Position numbers and translations under genes: made by a program
NCBI RefSeq assembly: GCF_904424705.1
Contig: NZ_CAJGBF010000006.1
Span: 124,001 to 188,000, forward strand
Length of the DNA stretch: 64,000 nucleotides
Direction: 5' to 3'
Source: Rossellomorea arthrocnemi
GTDB taxonomy: Bacteria; Bacillota; Bacilli; Bacillales; Bacillaceae_B
Shown here: piece after piece, positions 46,480 to 55,205 of the stretch
Position numbering within the stretch: position 1 is the first letter of the stretch
Layout: each line of letters begins with the position of its first letter
Notes under the pieces: model-generated
Told to the model about the DNA's origin: nothing
The model's database searches: none
What the model saw: the letters and a program-made list of their open reading frames with translations, nothing else

Positions 46480-47674
46480 TATGTTCCCCCATTTGCCATT
46501 TCATTTCGATAAGCGGTACCGTTGCTTTCACAATAAATCCTTCTTTCGTGTTTTCGAATACGGTGGTCCCTCCATGTTCATGGATTCTGTCCCTCATATG
46601 CTTCAGGCCGAAGCCGGGATTGATTTCCGCTGCTCCTTGTCCGTCATCCTTAATACTGATTTCTACCATAGATTCCGAGACTTCGAGCACGACGCTCGAT
46701 TCCATCGCCCCGCCGTGCCGGACAGCATTAGTGATGGATTCCTGTATGACCCGGGTCAGGTCCAGTTGGACAGAAATCGGAATGGATGACACATCTCCTT
46801 TGACCGTGAAGCTTGAGGCAAGACCTGTCATTACCTGATAATCTTCCAAGAGCTTTCGTACCGTCGTGACGAAGGATTGCGGCTGATCGTGATCCTTCAA
46901 GGTCCTGACAGACAGGCGTATTTCCTGAAGGGTCTCCCTCGCCAAGTCCTCACAGAGCTCCATCTTCTGCTTGCTCGTTTCAGGTCGGGAATCCATCAAT
47001 TCTTTCGCTACCTGAAGCTGAACGAGAAGGGCCGTCATCTTATGACCGACTGTATCATGGATTTCTCCTGAAATCCGGTTCCGTTCTCGGATCAGCGTCA
47101 ACTCCTCCACTTGCTTGGAGTAATGATGCAATTGCTCATGAGCGGAGGTTAACTGCGTATGGGTCTCTTGCAATTCCCCGTACTGGGTTTCAATTTTTGC
47201 CCTTGCATGGAGAAGTTTATGAATGAGGCGTCCGACGACGGCTTCAAACACAATTAAGCTGAAATTAATGAGATTCTCTATGAGGGAAAACGTGCCTGTA
47301 GTCTGAAAAATATAGTACATAGAGCCGGCCCAAATGATGAAAAAGGCAATGGTGAAGCCCCAAAGGACACGTCTGTCTTCAGTAAATAAGAACAGTGTCA
47401 CTGCATTTACACCGAACAGAATTAAATACAGGGATGATGCCGGGTAAACAACCACAAACCCGGTAATCAGGATGAAATCCAGGGCAAGAGGAAGAGGATA
47501 ATATGTATGTTCACGAGCGGATACAAGTAAAAAATGATTCAGGATGAACCCGGTTACCCCTATGATGACATAGGTGATTTGGGCGGTGGTAGGTGCTTCT
47601 ACAGAAGAATAGTAGATATAACTGATCATGATGAACATAACCAGACGAAGACTGCTTAAGAATGTCAGTTTCAT
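46454..47674 (-). CDS. lnrJ: NarL-type membrane sensor histidine kinase (LnrJ-like)
   Basis: A 406-residue kinase with five to six N-terminal transmembrane helices (residues about 8-150), a coiled-coil linker (160-200), the HisKA_3 dimerisation domain with His206 in SGEIHDTVGHKM and an HATPase domain (ESITNAVRHGGA, KDDGQGA, FGLKHMRDRI). AAAGGGGG precedes the ATG. A multi-helix sensor without an extracellular domain fits detection of a membrane-active compound, as shown for LnrJ with polyenes. Confidence 0.9.
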   Translation of the reverse strand: MKLTFLSSLRLVMFIMISYIYYSSVEAPTTAQITYVIIGVTGFILNHFLLVSAREHTYYPLPLALDFILITGFVVVYPASSLYLILFGVNAVTLFLFTEDRRVLWGFTIAFFIIWAGSMYYIFQTTGTFSLIENLINFSLIVFEAVVGRLIHKLLHARAKIETQYGELQETHTQLTSAHEQLHHYSKQVEELTLIRERNRISGEIHDTVGHKMTALLVQLQVAKELMDSRPETSKQKMELCEDLARETLQEIRLSVRTLKDHDQPQSFVTTVRKLLEDYQVMTGLASSFTVKGDVSSIPISVQLDLTRVIQESITNAVRHGGAMESSVVLEVSESMVEISIKDDGQGAAEINPGFGLKHMRDRIHEHGGTTVFENTKEGFIVKATVPLIEMKWQMGEHNGQNINRR

Positions 47675-48244
47675 ATGATCCCCCTTTGCTGTGGATATTC
47701 AGGTAGAAGATATTCCCATTATAAGCGTAATTTGATAGTTTGATAAGAAAAGAATGTTAGTATGTTGGCTTAACGTAGACCCGAACGTGAAATTATTTGT
47801 AGACGATATCGGAGAATATGTATCAGCTAACTATAGGCAATGACAAGGGGGCGGGACTAAATTAGTTTGCGAAGCCAATAGGGCATGGGTCTGATTAGTC
47901 CTAGAGGTATTATTTGGAAAAAGACGCAATAAATTTAAAAATGACGCAATTAATTTAAAAATGACGCAATCAAGCTCGAAAATGACGCAATTAATCTTCG
48001 ACCCATTCTCTCTTCCTATACAAAGCCGATAAAAAAGAGCTCCACCCCATGAGAAGGTTGAAAACTCTATGATCTGAACGTCATTCCGAGACATTTCAAT
48101 CATGTTTTAAGTTTTTTATAACTTTTTCGTTAACGAAAACAACACTCAGTCCCTAATCGAATCACTATCAGTTAAAACCATCAAAGCCCCATCCGGATAT
48201 GGGGCATTCCATATTCCAAGAGGGTTCTCTCACCATCTCCGTTT
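47675..48244. other. Gene-free region with a short-repeat array and palindromes
   Basis: No gene is supported; a 90-codon minus-strand frame here merely translates the repeats. It contains the GACGCAAT array, a 16-base palindrome TTTTCGTTAACGAAAA (48124-48139) and a weak hairpin GCCCC/GGGGC (48186-48205) that may end the gene to its right. Confidence 0.6.
47921..47991. repeat. Array of four GACGCAAT-core repeats at 20-21 bp spacing
   Basis: GACGCAAT occurs at 47923, 47943, 47963 and 47984, each preceded by AAAA(T/A) and followed by AT-rich linkers (TAATTTAAAA). It repeats the design of the array at 32131-32221. Confidence 0.85.
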
Positions 48245-49057
48245 TCAGAAATCGTGCGATTCTCCGCACCAGACTTCATTCAATGCATTCCTGAACAGCA
48301 TGTCCAATTCTGCCGTTGGATCAGGGATATGGATGTTTATCGATTTTACATACGCTTCTAAATGCTCGATTTCTTTATGAAGGTACTCATGTATGATATC
48401 GAGCCTCGGTTCAAGGTTTAACTCTTCTCCTGCTTTTTTCCTTTTTAACAAGGTTGCTATCGAGTCTTTTAATTCACCTGCTGGCAGCAGGTCTTCAACC
48501 AGTTCTTGAAATTCCATTGGAGGGATCGATTGATATTTTTCTATCCATTTGGCTGCCAGGACAGGACGGAGCACATAGAAATACTTTTTGATCCGGACTT
48601 CCTCCCCTTGAAGATAATCACGGAAGCTGCCCTTTGCCATGTTCAAGTAATGATACAGACAGGAAATGGGGGAAAACACCCTCTGATCGAGTTCCCTCAT
48701 CTGATCGATAGTGGAATACGACTGGTAATAGACAATACTAGATTTAAGCCATTCCAGAAGAGGTGGATTTGATTTCCTGAATAATCTCAGTGCTTTTGTC
48801 AGCTCCCACCCGCTCATATCTAACAAGGGATCGATGGGAATCGAGATGGAATCCCTGGCAGGTATTTCGATCACATCCCTTTTCTGATCGATGGATAAAT
48901 ACCAGTTTGGTTTGTGGATATAAATAAACCGGACATCATAGTCGCTGTCCTTAGAAGGGAATCCCCACGCCCTGCTGCCGGATTCGCAGGCAAATAATAT
49001 TTTTATATCGTTGTCCAGTTCGATTTGTTTGATGACTTCCGTGATATGTTCTTTCAT
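48245..49057 (-). CDS. Predicted nucleotidyltransferase (YcgL-like, DNA polymerase beta superfamily)
   Basis: About 270 residues. The minimal nucleotidyltransferase core reads LFACESGSRAWGFPSKDSDYDVRFIYI, with the G-S-x-A and D-x-D metal-binding pair. The remaining helical part matches the YcgL-type uncharacterised family. The ATG at 49057 has GGGGG seven bases upstream; the 11-codon extension has none. Target of nucleotide transfer is unknown. Confidence 0.85.
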   Translation of the reverse strand: MKEHITEVIKQIELDNDIKILFACESGSRAWGFPSKDSDYDVRFIYIHKPNWYLSIDQKRDVIEIPARDSISIPIDPLLDMSGWELTKALRLFRKSNPPLLEWLKSSIVYYQSYSTIDQMRELDQRVFSPISCLYHYLNMAKGSFRDYLQGEEVRIKKYFYVLRPVLAAKWIEKYQSIPPMEFQELVEDLLPAGELKDSIATLLKRKKAGEELNLEPRLDIIHEYLHKEIEHLEAYVKSINIHIPDPTAELDMLFRNALNEVWCGESHDF

Positions 49058-49132
49058 GTTCGGACCCCCAATAGATGAATCAGGATACATTCTTGTACAC
49101 TTAGATTCTATTCCTATTATTCAATCTCCTGC

Positions 49133-49167
49133 AAAAAAAGCGTATCCTTCTCTATTCCGGATACGCT
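49133..49167 (-). terminator. Terminator after the GNAT gene
   Basis: AGCGTATCC and GGATACGCT form a 9-bp stem with an 11-base loop and are followed by seven T on the minus strand. Confidence 0.9.
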
Positions 49168-49173
49168 AAGCTG

Positions 49174-49755
49174 TTATTTCTCTATTATTTCAAACGTGCC
49201 TCTTTTCCGGACAGTCTCGAATCCTAATCGTTCATATAGATCTATTGCTCCAGGATTGTTTTGGTTCACGTGGAGGGTGACGGATTTCATCCCATCACGT
49301 CTGAGGTCTTCTAAGCACTTGCACGTCAATACGGCAGCGATGCCCTTCCCCCTCCACTCCGGGATCACCCCCACCTGAATGATGTACCCGATTGAATCAG
49401 TGTCCTGATCGGTGGCAATGCACCCTACGGCCATGTCATTGACAGTGGCGATATAGGACCGATCCGGTAGAAAATCTGGACCTGACGATATCCACTCCAC
49501 CCATTTCTCCATGGACCACCCTGGAAATCCCGGACGGTCCTTAAAAGAGGCATCATACACTTTGTAAAATTGCTCTTTAAACGACGGTGACCAACTCCTG
49601 AAAACCAAAGGAAAGGATATTTCGATTTGAGGGATGTCTGTTAAGGAGTGTTCCATCACATATTCCTGGAAGACCAACTCATACCCCTTTTTTTGGTATT
49701 CTTGAATGATCTCTTCTGTTATGTTTTCATTTTTGATCTTTTGAACGTTGTTCAC
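49174..49755 (-). CDS. GNAT-family N-acetyltransferase
   Basis: About 193 residues with motif A in GVIPEWRGKGIAAVLTCKCL and motif B in LHVNQNNPGAIDLYERLGFE. The annotated-looking ATG at 49770 lies inside the ribosome binding site: GGAGGGG is followed 6 bases later by GTG at 49755, which I take as the start. It directly follows the two-component kinase gene (22 bases) and may be in the same transcript. Substrate unknown. Confidence 0.85.
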   Translation of the reverse strand: MNNVQKIKNENITEEIIQEYQKKGYELVFQEYVMEHSLTDIPQIEISFPLVFRSWSPSFKEQFYKVYDASFKDRPGFPGWSMEKWVEWISSGPDFLPDRSYIATVNDMAVGCIATDQDTDSIGYIIQVGVIPEWRGKGIAAVLTCKCLEDLRRDGMKSVTLHVNQNNPGAIDLYERLGFETVRKRGTFEIIEK

Positions 49756-49776
49756 CCTTTTCCCCTCCATACATCT

Positions 49777-50850
49777 TTATGCATGTGCATTCCACGATAC
49801 GATCATGGTCGTGCCTTTTCCCCATTCACTTTCAACCTGTATTTCTCCATCGTGCAAATCGATGATCTTTTTCACGATGGATAAGCCCAGGCCGCTTCCT
49901 CCTAAATGACGATTTCTGGACTGATCTGCTTTGTAAAACCTCTCAAAGATATGCATCCGGCTATTATGGTCCATTCCAATTCCCGTATCCTTAATGGTCA
50001 CCCTCGGCATGTCACCGGATTGTTTTGTGGCAGAAATACTGATGGTCCCCTCATTCGGTGTGAACTTGATGCTGTTATGGATGAGATTCGTCCATACTTG
50101 ATCCATCAGATCCTCATCGGCATGGATGGATACATGTTCAAGGTCAATATCCATGTTAATCTTTTTCTCGGTCCATTGTGGCTCATTGGCAAGAATGATC
50201 CGACGGAGCTGATGATCCAACCGGTAATCTGCTTTGTCCAGCATGAAATGGTCTGCCTCCAGGGAAGTCAGTTTTAAGAGATTATCACTCAATTTAGACA
50301 ATCGTAGACTTTCCATTTCGATAATATGAAGATAACGTTCTCTTTCCTCAGGTTTGAGGCTGTCGTTCTTCAATGCATGGGCAAAGCCGCTGATTGATGT
50401 AAGGGGGGACTGAATTTCATGGGAAACATTTGAAATGAATTCCTGGCGCATTTCTTCCATCTCTCCCAATCGTTCTGCCATATGGGTTATGCTGTCGATG
50501 ATTTTGTAATACGGATGATCCCCCCGATCATTAAACTGATTTCGATAATAGGAAAGATCAATATTGAAGTTTCCTTCCGCCATCATCTTCATCGCCTGAA
50601 TCATCGGATGCAGGAATTTATCCTGGCGATTTTTCACCCACTTGATTTGTGTAATAAAGTACATACTGCATCCAAAAAGGAAGAACCCGAGAATGGAGTT
50701 GATGAGAAGTCTTGCCAATTCATGAGGACGGGTATGAATGGTGGCATATAGACTATCGGTGATCCAATAGGAAAAGGACCACATGACAATCAAAGCCGAC
50801 GAAACGGCCAACATCCCAAGTATCCGCTTCATGTATTCAGGCATCTTCAT
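49777..50850 (-). CDS. Membrane sensor histidine kinase (HAMP-like, HisKA)
   Basis: A 357-residue kinase with two membrane helices (about 10-31 and 48-67) joined by a very short external loop, a linker, HisKA with His144 in ISNVSHEIQSPLTSISG, and HATPase motifs (NLIHNSIKFTPNEG, IKDTGIGMD, GGSGLGLSIVKKI). The short loop suggests sensing within the membrane. It overlaps the response-regulator gene by four bases. Confidence 0.92.
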   Translation of the reverse strand: MKMPEYMKRILGMLAVSSALIVMWSFSYWITDSLYATIHTRPHELARLLINSILGFFLFGCSMYFITQIKWVKNRQDKFLHPMIQAMKMMAEGNFNIDLSYYRNQFNDRGDHPYYKIIDSITHMAERLGEMEEMRQEFISNVSHEIQSPLTSISGFAHALKNDSLKPEERERYLHIIEMESLRLSKLSDNLLKLTSLEADHFMLDKADYRLDHQLRRIILANEPQWTEKKINMDIDLEHVSIHADEDLMDQVWTNLIHNSIKFTPNEGTISISATKQSGDMPRVTIKDTGIGMDHNSRMHIFERFYKADQSRNRHLGGSGLGLSIVKKIIDLHDGEIQVESEWGKGTTMIVSWNAHA

Positions 50851-51527
50851 TCCGAAACCTCCAACCGGTATCCGAGACCGCGGATTGTGGTGATTTTGAA
50901 CGGGCAGTGGACCTCGGCAAACCGCTTGCGAAGTCGTTTGATGTGAACGTCAACGGTCCGTTCATCCCCTTCATAATCGAATCCCCAAATATCTTCAATC
51001 AATTGCTCTCTTGAAAATGTCTTTCCCTGATTGAGAGCCAGTTTAAATAACAGTTCAAACTCCTTTAAAGGTAAGGTGATATCCCGCTCCCTGATCAACA
51101 CTTTATAGGATTCACGGTCAATCACCACTCCGTCTAGTTCTATCCGGTTCGCGATTGAAACCTGGGATCGCTTGAGGAGGGATTTTACCCGGGCGGCCAG
51201 CTCAGCCGGTGCGAACGGCTTGACCATATAATCATCTGTCCCGAGGTCAAACCCCTTCACTTTCTGGGCCGTCTCCCCTTTTGCCGTCAGCATCAAGATG
51301 GGCAGTGTATCCGAATAATAGGATCTGACCTCTTTACAGAACGTCCAGCCATCCATATTCGGCATCATAATATCCAGGATGATTAAATCCATTTTCGTTG
51401 AGCCAAGGATAGCAAGCGCCTCTTCCCCATCTGACGCCTCTTCAATGGCGATCCCCTCTTTCGAAAGGAGGACACGAACTAATTCCCTGATATGTGAGTC
51501 ATCATCTACAATTAATATTTTCGCCAT
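50847..51527 (-). CDS. OmpR/PhoB-type response regulator
   Basis: A 226-residue regulator: receiver with Asp52 in LIILDIMMPNMDG and Lys in DYMVKPFAPAELAARVKSLL, then a winged-helix domain (LPLKEFELLFKLALNQGKTF, WGFDYEGDERTVDVHIKRLR, TTIRGLGYRLE). The ATG at 51527 has AAAGGA eight bases upstream; the longer frame runs into repeat DNA. It lies downstream of a DrrAB-like exporter, a usual pairing, but a composite repeat of about 450 bases separates them. Confidence 0.93.
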   Translation of the reverse strand: MAKILIVDDDSHIRELVRVLLSKEGIAIEEASDGEEALAILGSTKMDLIILDIMMPNMDGWTFCKEVRSYYSDTLPILMLTAKGETAQKVKGFDLGTDDYMVKPFAPAELAARVKSLLKRSQVSIANRIELDGVVIDRESYKVLIRERDITLPLKEFELLFKLALNQGKTFSREQLIEDIWGFDYEGDERTVDVHIKRLRKRFAEVHCPFKITTIRGLGYRLEVSE

Positions 51528-51546
51528 ATTTCTCATTCCTTTATTA

Positions 51547-51990
51547 GGCTGTTTCCGTAAACCTTGTTGCTTTGAAGAAGCGTGTAGTGGTTGATTTCCG
51601 CTCCAGGTGCTCGCTTTCCGTGGGGCTGAGCAAGCCGCTTCCGCTTTTCGGACTGTCCAGCACTTCTTGCAGGAGTCGAGCACCTTCCGCTCCAATCAAC
51701 TGTCCAGGCTACGTTTTTCACCGTAACAAAATTGTCAGGATTGCTTTCTTGGCTAACAGTAAATATGGACCATTTAGCTCTGACTCCAAATGCTTCTTTA
51801 GAGGGTGAGGGAACTGGGTAGACTCCTACGGAAAAAGGACGTGCCGAGATCCCGGAAGCAAAGCTTTAGGAGGATCGGCCGAACGTCCGTGAAAAAGCGG
51901 AGTAGTTCCCCCTCACCCTGTAGCACACACTCAATGTCAGAGCATGTGCAAATAGTGTATTTGTAATCCTCACCCCAATCCTTGCAAAAA
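51547..51990. repeat. Composite dispersed repeat, copy 1 (with internal insertion)
   Basis: The left part (51547-51600) and everything from about 51745 to 51990 align with the repeat at 54897-55176 in the same orientation, sharing for example CCAAATGCTTCTTTAGAGG, TAGACTCCTACGG, CGGCCGAACGTCC and CAGCACACAC-type blocks. Between them sits a further palindromic unit (51590-51700). The element itself is internally palindromic (AGGGTGAGGG...CCCCCTCACCCT). Confidence 0.8.
51590..51700. repeat. 111-bp palindromic unit nested in the composite repeat
   Basis: Ends GTTGATT and AATCAAC are complementary, as are GGTGCTCG and CGAGCACC inside them. The second composite repeat lacks this unit at the same position. 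Its ends match those of the element at 27371-27502. Confidence 0.75.
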
Positions 51991-52086
51991 GAGCCTATAT
52001 GAATGACGATCCTGTACAATTCCTATTATAGAGTTGGCCTGTTACGATCTTATGCTGATTTTGGTTACTCACATTTTACTATATTT

Positions 52087-52902
52087 TTACGTCCGTTTCA
52101 TATACGCTTTTACCGTAATAGGAGCAAAGACGGCTACAATCACCACTGCACCAAGCAGGGAAATGGTGAGATCCCATCCGACTGTTCCAGCGTTTGTTAG
52201 ATCCCGGACAGCTGTGACGAGATGGGAAATCGGATTGAATTTGACAAACCACTGCAGCCAGTTAGGCAGTGTTTCCGCAGGCACAAAGGCATTGGAAAGA
52301 AACGTGAGTGGAAATAAGACAATCATGGAGATCCCCTGAACACTCGATGCGGTTCTCGAGATGACCCCAAAGAAGGCAAAGATCCAGCTGACAGCCCAGG
52401 AACAGACAATGACCAGAAGTCCTGCAAGAATCACAAAGCCAATCCCAGCCTCAGGTCGATAGCCCATGATATACCCCATCGTGAACGTCAGAAGCGTTGC
52501 GATGGTATACCGGATCGTATCGGCCAGCAGTGCTCCGGCCAACGGAGCGATCCGTGCAATCGGAAGTGACTTGAACCGGTCGAAGACTCCTTTATCCATG
52601 TCCTCCCTCAGCTGGACGCCCGTGACAATGGAAGTCGTGATGACCGTTTGGACAAGTATACCCGGAATGATGACCGGTAAATAGCTCTGCACATTTCCAG
52701 AGATCGCGCCGCCAAACATATACGTAAACATCAGAGTGAAGATAATCGGCTGCAGCGTCACATCAAATAACTGCTCAGGTGTACGTCGTATCTTTAATAA
52801 TCCTCTAAAAGCCATGGTTAATGAATTCTTTATTGTTTGTCTTAAGCTTGCCCGGTTGCTCAACCTTGCCCGGGAAGGCTGGGTAATAGCAGATTGTTTC
52901 AT
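52087..52902 (-). CDS. ABC-2 type exporter permease (DrrB-like)
   Basis: About 271 residues with six hydrophobic segments and the DrrB-type landmarks FDVTLQPIIFTLMFTYMFGG, LPVIIPGILVQTVI, RFKSLPIARIAPLAGALLAD and SNAFVPAETLPNWLQWFVKF. The ATG overlaps the ATPase stop (ATGA) and has GGAGG seven bases upstream. Together with the ATPase it should form a daunorubicin-resistance-type drug exporter; the substrate is unknown. Confidence 0.92.
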   Translation of the reverse strand: MKQSAITQPSRARLSNRASLRQTIKNSLTMAFRGLLKIRRTPEQLFDVTLQPIIFTLMFTYMFGGAISGNVQSYLPVIIPGILVQTVITTSIVTGVQLREDMDKGVFDRFKSLPIARIAPLAGALLADTIRYTIATLLTFTMGYIMGYRPEAGIGFVILAGLLVIVCSWAVSWIFAFFGVISRTASSVQGISMIVLFPLTFLSNAFVPAETLPNWLQWFVKFNPISHLVTAVRDLTNAGTVGWDLTISLLGAVVIVAVFAPITVKAYMKRT

Positions 52903-53909
52903 CCTAGTGCCTCCTTTTTCGTTTCCCACTGGTTGGTCGTTACATCTTTCTTCCCGGAATCAGTAAGGGTCAGGAAGACTTCGTCAAGAGATGGCTTCTG
53001 GACACTCATCCCCGCAAGCCCGATACCGGACTCTCTCAATGCCATCAAAAGATCCGTTACAAGGTTGATATTCCCCAGGGGCGCCGTGATTTTGCCCCCT
53101 TCTGCCGATACGGCCGACCGGACATCCAGGATTCGTTCCACTAATTGACGGGCATGCTGGAGATGTCGAGCATCCTGGATACTGACATGTAACGATGAAG
53201 TGCCGATTGACCCTTTTAATTCGTCAACAGTCCCCTCTGCCACCACTTTACCATGATCGATGACAGCAACCCGATCCGCCAATTCATCTGCTTCCTGGAG
53301 ATACTGCGTGGTCAAAAGGACGGTGGAACCGGATTTCACAAGCTTCCGGATCGTGTCCCACATCTGATTTCGTGTGCGGGGATCAAGTCCAGTAGTTGGT
53401 TCATCGAGAAAGAGGAGTGGCGGGCGTGCAATCAAGCTCGCCGCAAGGTCCAGACGGCGGCGCATTCCACCCGAGAAATTCTTCAATGGCCGTTTCGCCG
53501 CATCTGTCAAACCGAACTCTTCAAGTAAATCTGCTGATTTACGCTTTGCCTCGCTTCTGCTCAGTCCTAACAACCGGGAAAAAATCATTAAATTTTCTGT
53601 CGCACTCAAGGATTCATCGACCGATGCGTATTGCCCCGTCACACCAATCAATTGCCTTACAATCTGTGGTTCCTTCACGACATCATGACCGAATATGCGT
53701 GCCGTCCCGGCATCTGCCTTAAGAAGCGTCGCAATCATTCGAATCGTGGTCGTCTTTCCTGCTCCATTCGGACCCAGTACTCCATAAATCGTCCCCGGCT
53801 TCACATATAGATCCACTCCATCAACAGCCCGGTTATCGCCAAAGGACTTAACCAGCCCCTTCGCTTCCAAGGCCCATTCACTGTTTCCTATCGAAAAATC
53901 GTTCATCAT
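52899..53909 (-). CDS. ABC exporter ATP-binding protein (DrrA-like)
   Basis: A 336-residue ATPase: Walker A GPNGAGKTT near 46-54, Q-loop TGQYASVDESLS, signature FSGGMRRRLDLAASL, Walker B LLFLDEPTTGLDPRTRN, H-loop VLLTTQYLQEADELAD, and the DrrA C-terminal extension (SLDEVFLTLT). GGAGG is six bases before the ATG. It is the first gene of the exporter pair; a second DrrAB-like pair occurs at 62297-63809. Confidence 0.94.
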   Translation of the reverse strand: MMNDFSIGNSEWALEAKGLVKSFGDNRAVDGVDLYVKPGTIYGVLGPNGAGKTTTIRMIATLLKADAGTARIFGHDVVKEPQIVRQLIGVTGQYASVDESLSATENLMIFSRLLGLSRSEAKRKSADLLEEFGLTDAAKRPLKNFSGGMRRRLDLAASLIARPPLLFLDEPTTGLDPRTRNQMWDTIRKLVKSGSTVLLTTQYLQEADELADRVAVIDHGKVVAEGTVDELKGSIGTSSLHVSIQDARHLQHARQLVERILDVRSAVSAEGGKITAPLGNINLVTDLLMALRESGIGLAGMSVQKPSLDEVFLTLTDSGKKDVTTNQWETKKEALG

Positions 53910-54047
53910 TGATTTCCTCCTTATTTGAACCCCGTCGAAAAGAACTGTTCATTTCCGGCAGGGGCGTTTCGTTCCTAAACGGAAGTATAAATGATTTATA
54001 TGAACTGAATATGAACTTGGCAGGAATAGATAAAACCTCAAACTCCG

Positions 54048-54076
54048 TTGACAAAAACCAAACAAAAATATATTAT
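54048..54076 (+). promoter_or_regulatory. Sigma-A promoter of the DUF2087 gene
   Basis: TTGACA, 17 bases, TATTAT: a near-consensus promoter about 70 bases before the start codon. Confidence 0.88.
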
Positions 54077-54148
54077 GTTTATAAATTGGTAAACAAATTT
54101 AACTAAAGTTTATATAACATGTAATATAAGAATAGGATGTGTAAAATA

Positions 54149-54895
54149 ATGGAGCTTTCCAATCTATTTTGGAGTGCCTCTTTGGAAGAACTGAAAAGAG
54201 GGTTTGTTGAAGAAAAAGATTCATTTATCTGTCTCATGTGCGGAGAGAACATTGAAAAAGGGATGGTTTACCCTTATAAAGACAAATTTTATCTGCCTGA
54301 AAAATATATGCGTGTTCATATTGAGCACTCGCACACATCGGTATTCGATTATCTAATTAGTATGGATAAAAAGCTTACAGGGCTTACGGATCATCAAAAA
54401 CGTTTGTTGTCCCTATTTTATCAAGGGAAAAATGATAAAGAAGTCCAGGAAGAATTGGATATTGGGAGTGCCTCCACCATCCGTCATCACCGGTTTGCTT
54501 TAAAAGAAAAGGAGCGTCAGGCCAAGACCTTCCTGACCATGATGGAATTACTGAAAGAAAAAGATGAAAACGCCCCGACGTTTGTGCCCGTTCATAAAAC
54601 AGCCACTATGGTAGACGAGCGGTACAACATCACTCAGGACGAACAGGATCACATACTGAATAAATACTTCTCTGAAGGGACATTGACTACATTTCCTCCT
54701 AAGGAAAAGCAAAGGCTGATCATCCTTCGGGAAATTTCAAAACAATTGAATGAAGACGATTTCTACGATGAAAAAGAATTAAATCAATTATTGAAAGGCA
54801 TTTATACCGACTATGTACTCATTAGAAGATATCTCATCGAATACGGTTTTGTAGACCGCAAACCCGATGGAAGCAAGTACTGGTTAAAAAAATAA
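54149..54895 (+). CDS. DUF2087-domain transcriptional-regulator-like protein
   Basis: About 248 residues in three parts: an N-terminal zinc-finger-like segment (CLMCGENIEKG and HIEHSHT, C-x2-C and H-x3-H), a central LuxR-like HTH (LTDHQKRLLSLFYQGKNDKE, SASTIRHHRF), and a C-terminal DUF2087 domain (TTFPPKEKQRLIILREISKQ, IRRYLIEYGFVDRKPDGSKY). A DNA-binding regulatory role is likely but the target is not known. In Bacilli DUF2087 genes often neighbour a GIY-YIG protein gene, as here. I choose the ATG at 54149 since AGGATG precedes it. Confidence 0.85.
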   Translation: MELSNLFWSASLEELKRGFVEEKDSFICLMCGENIEKGMVYPYKDKFYLPEKYMRVHIEHSHTSVFDYLISMDKKLTGLTDHQKRLLSLFYQGKNDKEVQEELDIGSASTIRHHRFALKEKERQAKTFLTMMELLKEKDENAPTFVPVHKTATMVDERYNITQDEQDHILNKYFSEGTLTTFPPKEKQRLIILREISKQLNEDDFYDEKELNQLLKGIYTDYVLIRRYLIEYGFVDRKPDGSKYWLKK

Positions 54896-54896
54896 G

Positions 54897-55176
54897 GCTT
54901 GCTTTTGAAGAAGCATGTAGTGGTGGATTTCTTAGCAAATAGTAAATAAGGACGATTTAACTCTGCCACCAAATGCTTCTTTAGAGGGGGAGGGGAACTG
55001 CGTAGACTCCTACGGAAAAACGGGCGTGCCGAGACCCCGGGAGCAAAGTGAGAGGTTCGGCCGAACGTCCCTGGAAAGCGGAACAGTCCCCCTCACCCTG
55101 CAGCACACACTCCATATCAGAACATGTGCAAATAATGTATTTGTAATCATAACCACAATCTTTGTGAAAAGAGCCA
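54897..55176. repeat. Composite dispersed repeat, copy 2
   Basis: It begins at the DUF2087 stop codon and ends just before the ribosome binding site of the GIY-YIG gene, sharing most of its length with 51547-51990 in direct orientation but without the nested 111-bp unit. Confidence 0.8.
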
Positions 55177-55205
55177 AAAATAAAGATATACAGGAGGGCT
55201 ATACC

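Noticed and set aside
47831..48103. 90-codon open frame on the minus strand
   Set aside because: It only translates the GACGCAAT repeats into low-complexity NCVIF-like units and lacks a ribosome binding site.
48124..48139. TTTTCGTTAACGAAAA as a cre or operator
   Set aside because: Perfect 16-bp symmetry, but it is not near a start codon or promoter and does not match the CcpA consensus.
51528..51695. 56-residue extension of the OmpR-type regulator
   Set aside because: It reads through the palindromic repeat; AAAGGA and ATG at 51527 give a normal receiver N-terminus.
55026..55205. 60-residue N-terminal extension of the GIY-YIG protein
   Set aside because: This part is a translation of the dispersed repeat; a strong GGAGGG-ATG start exists at 55206.
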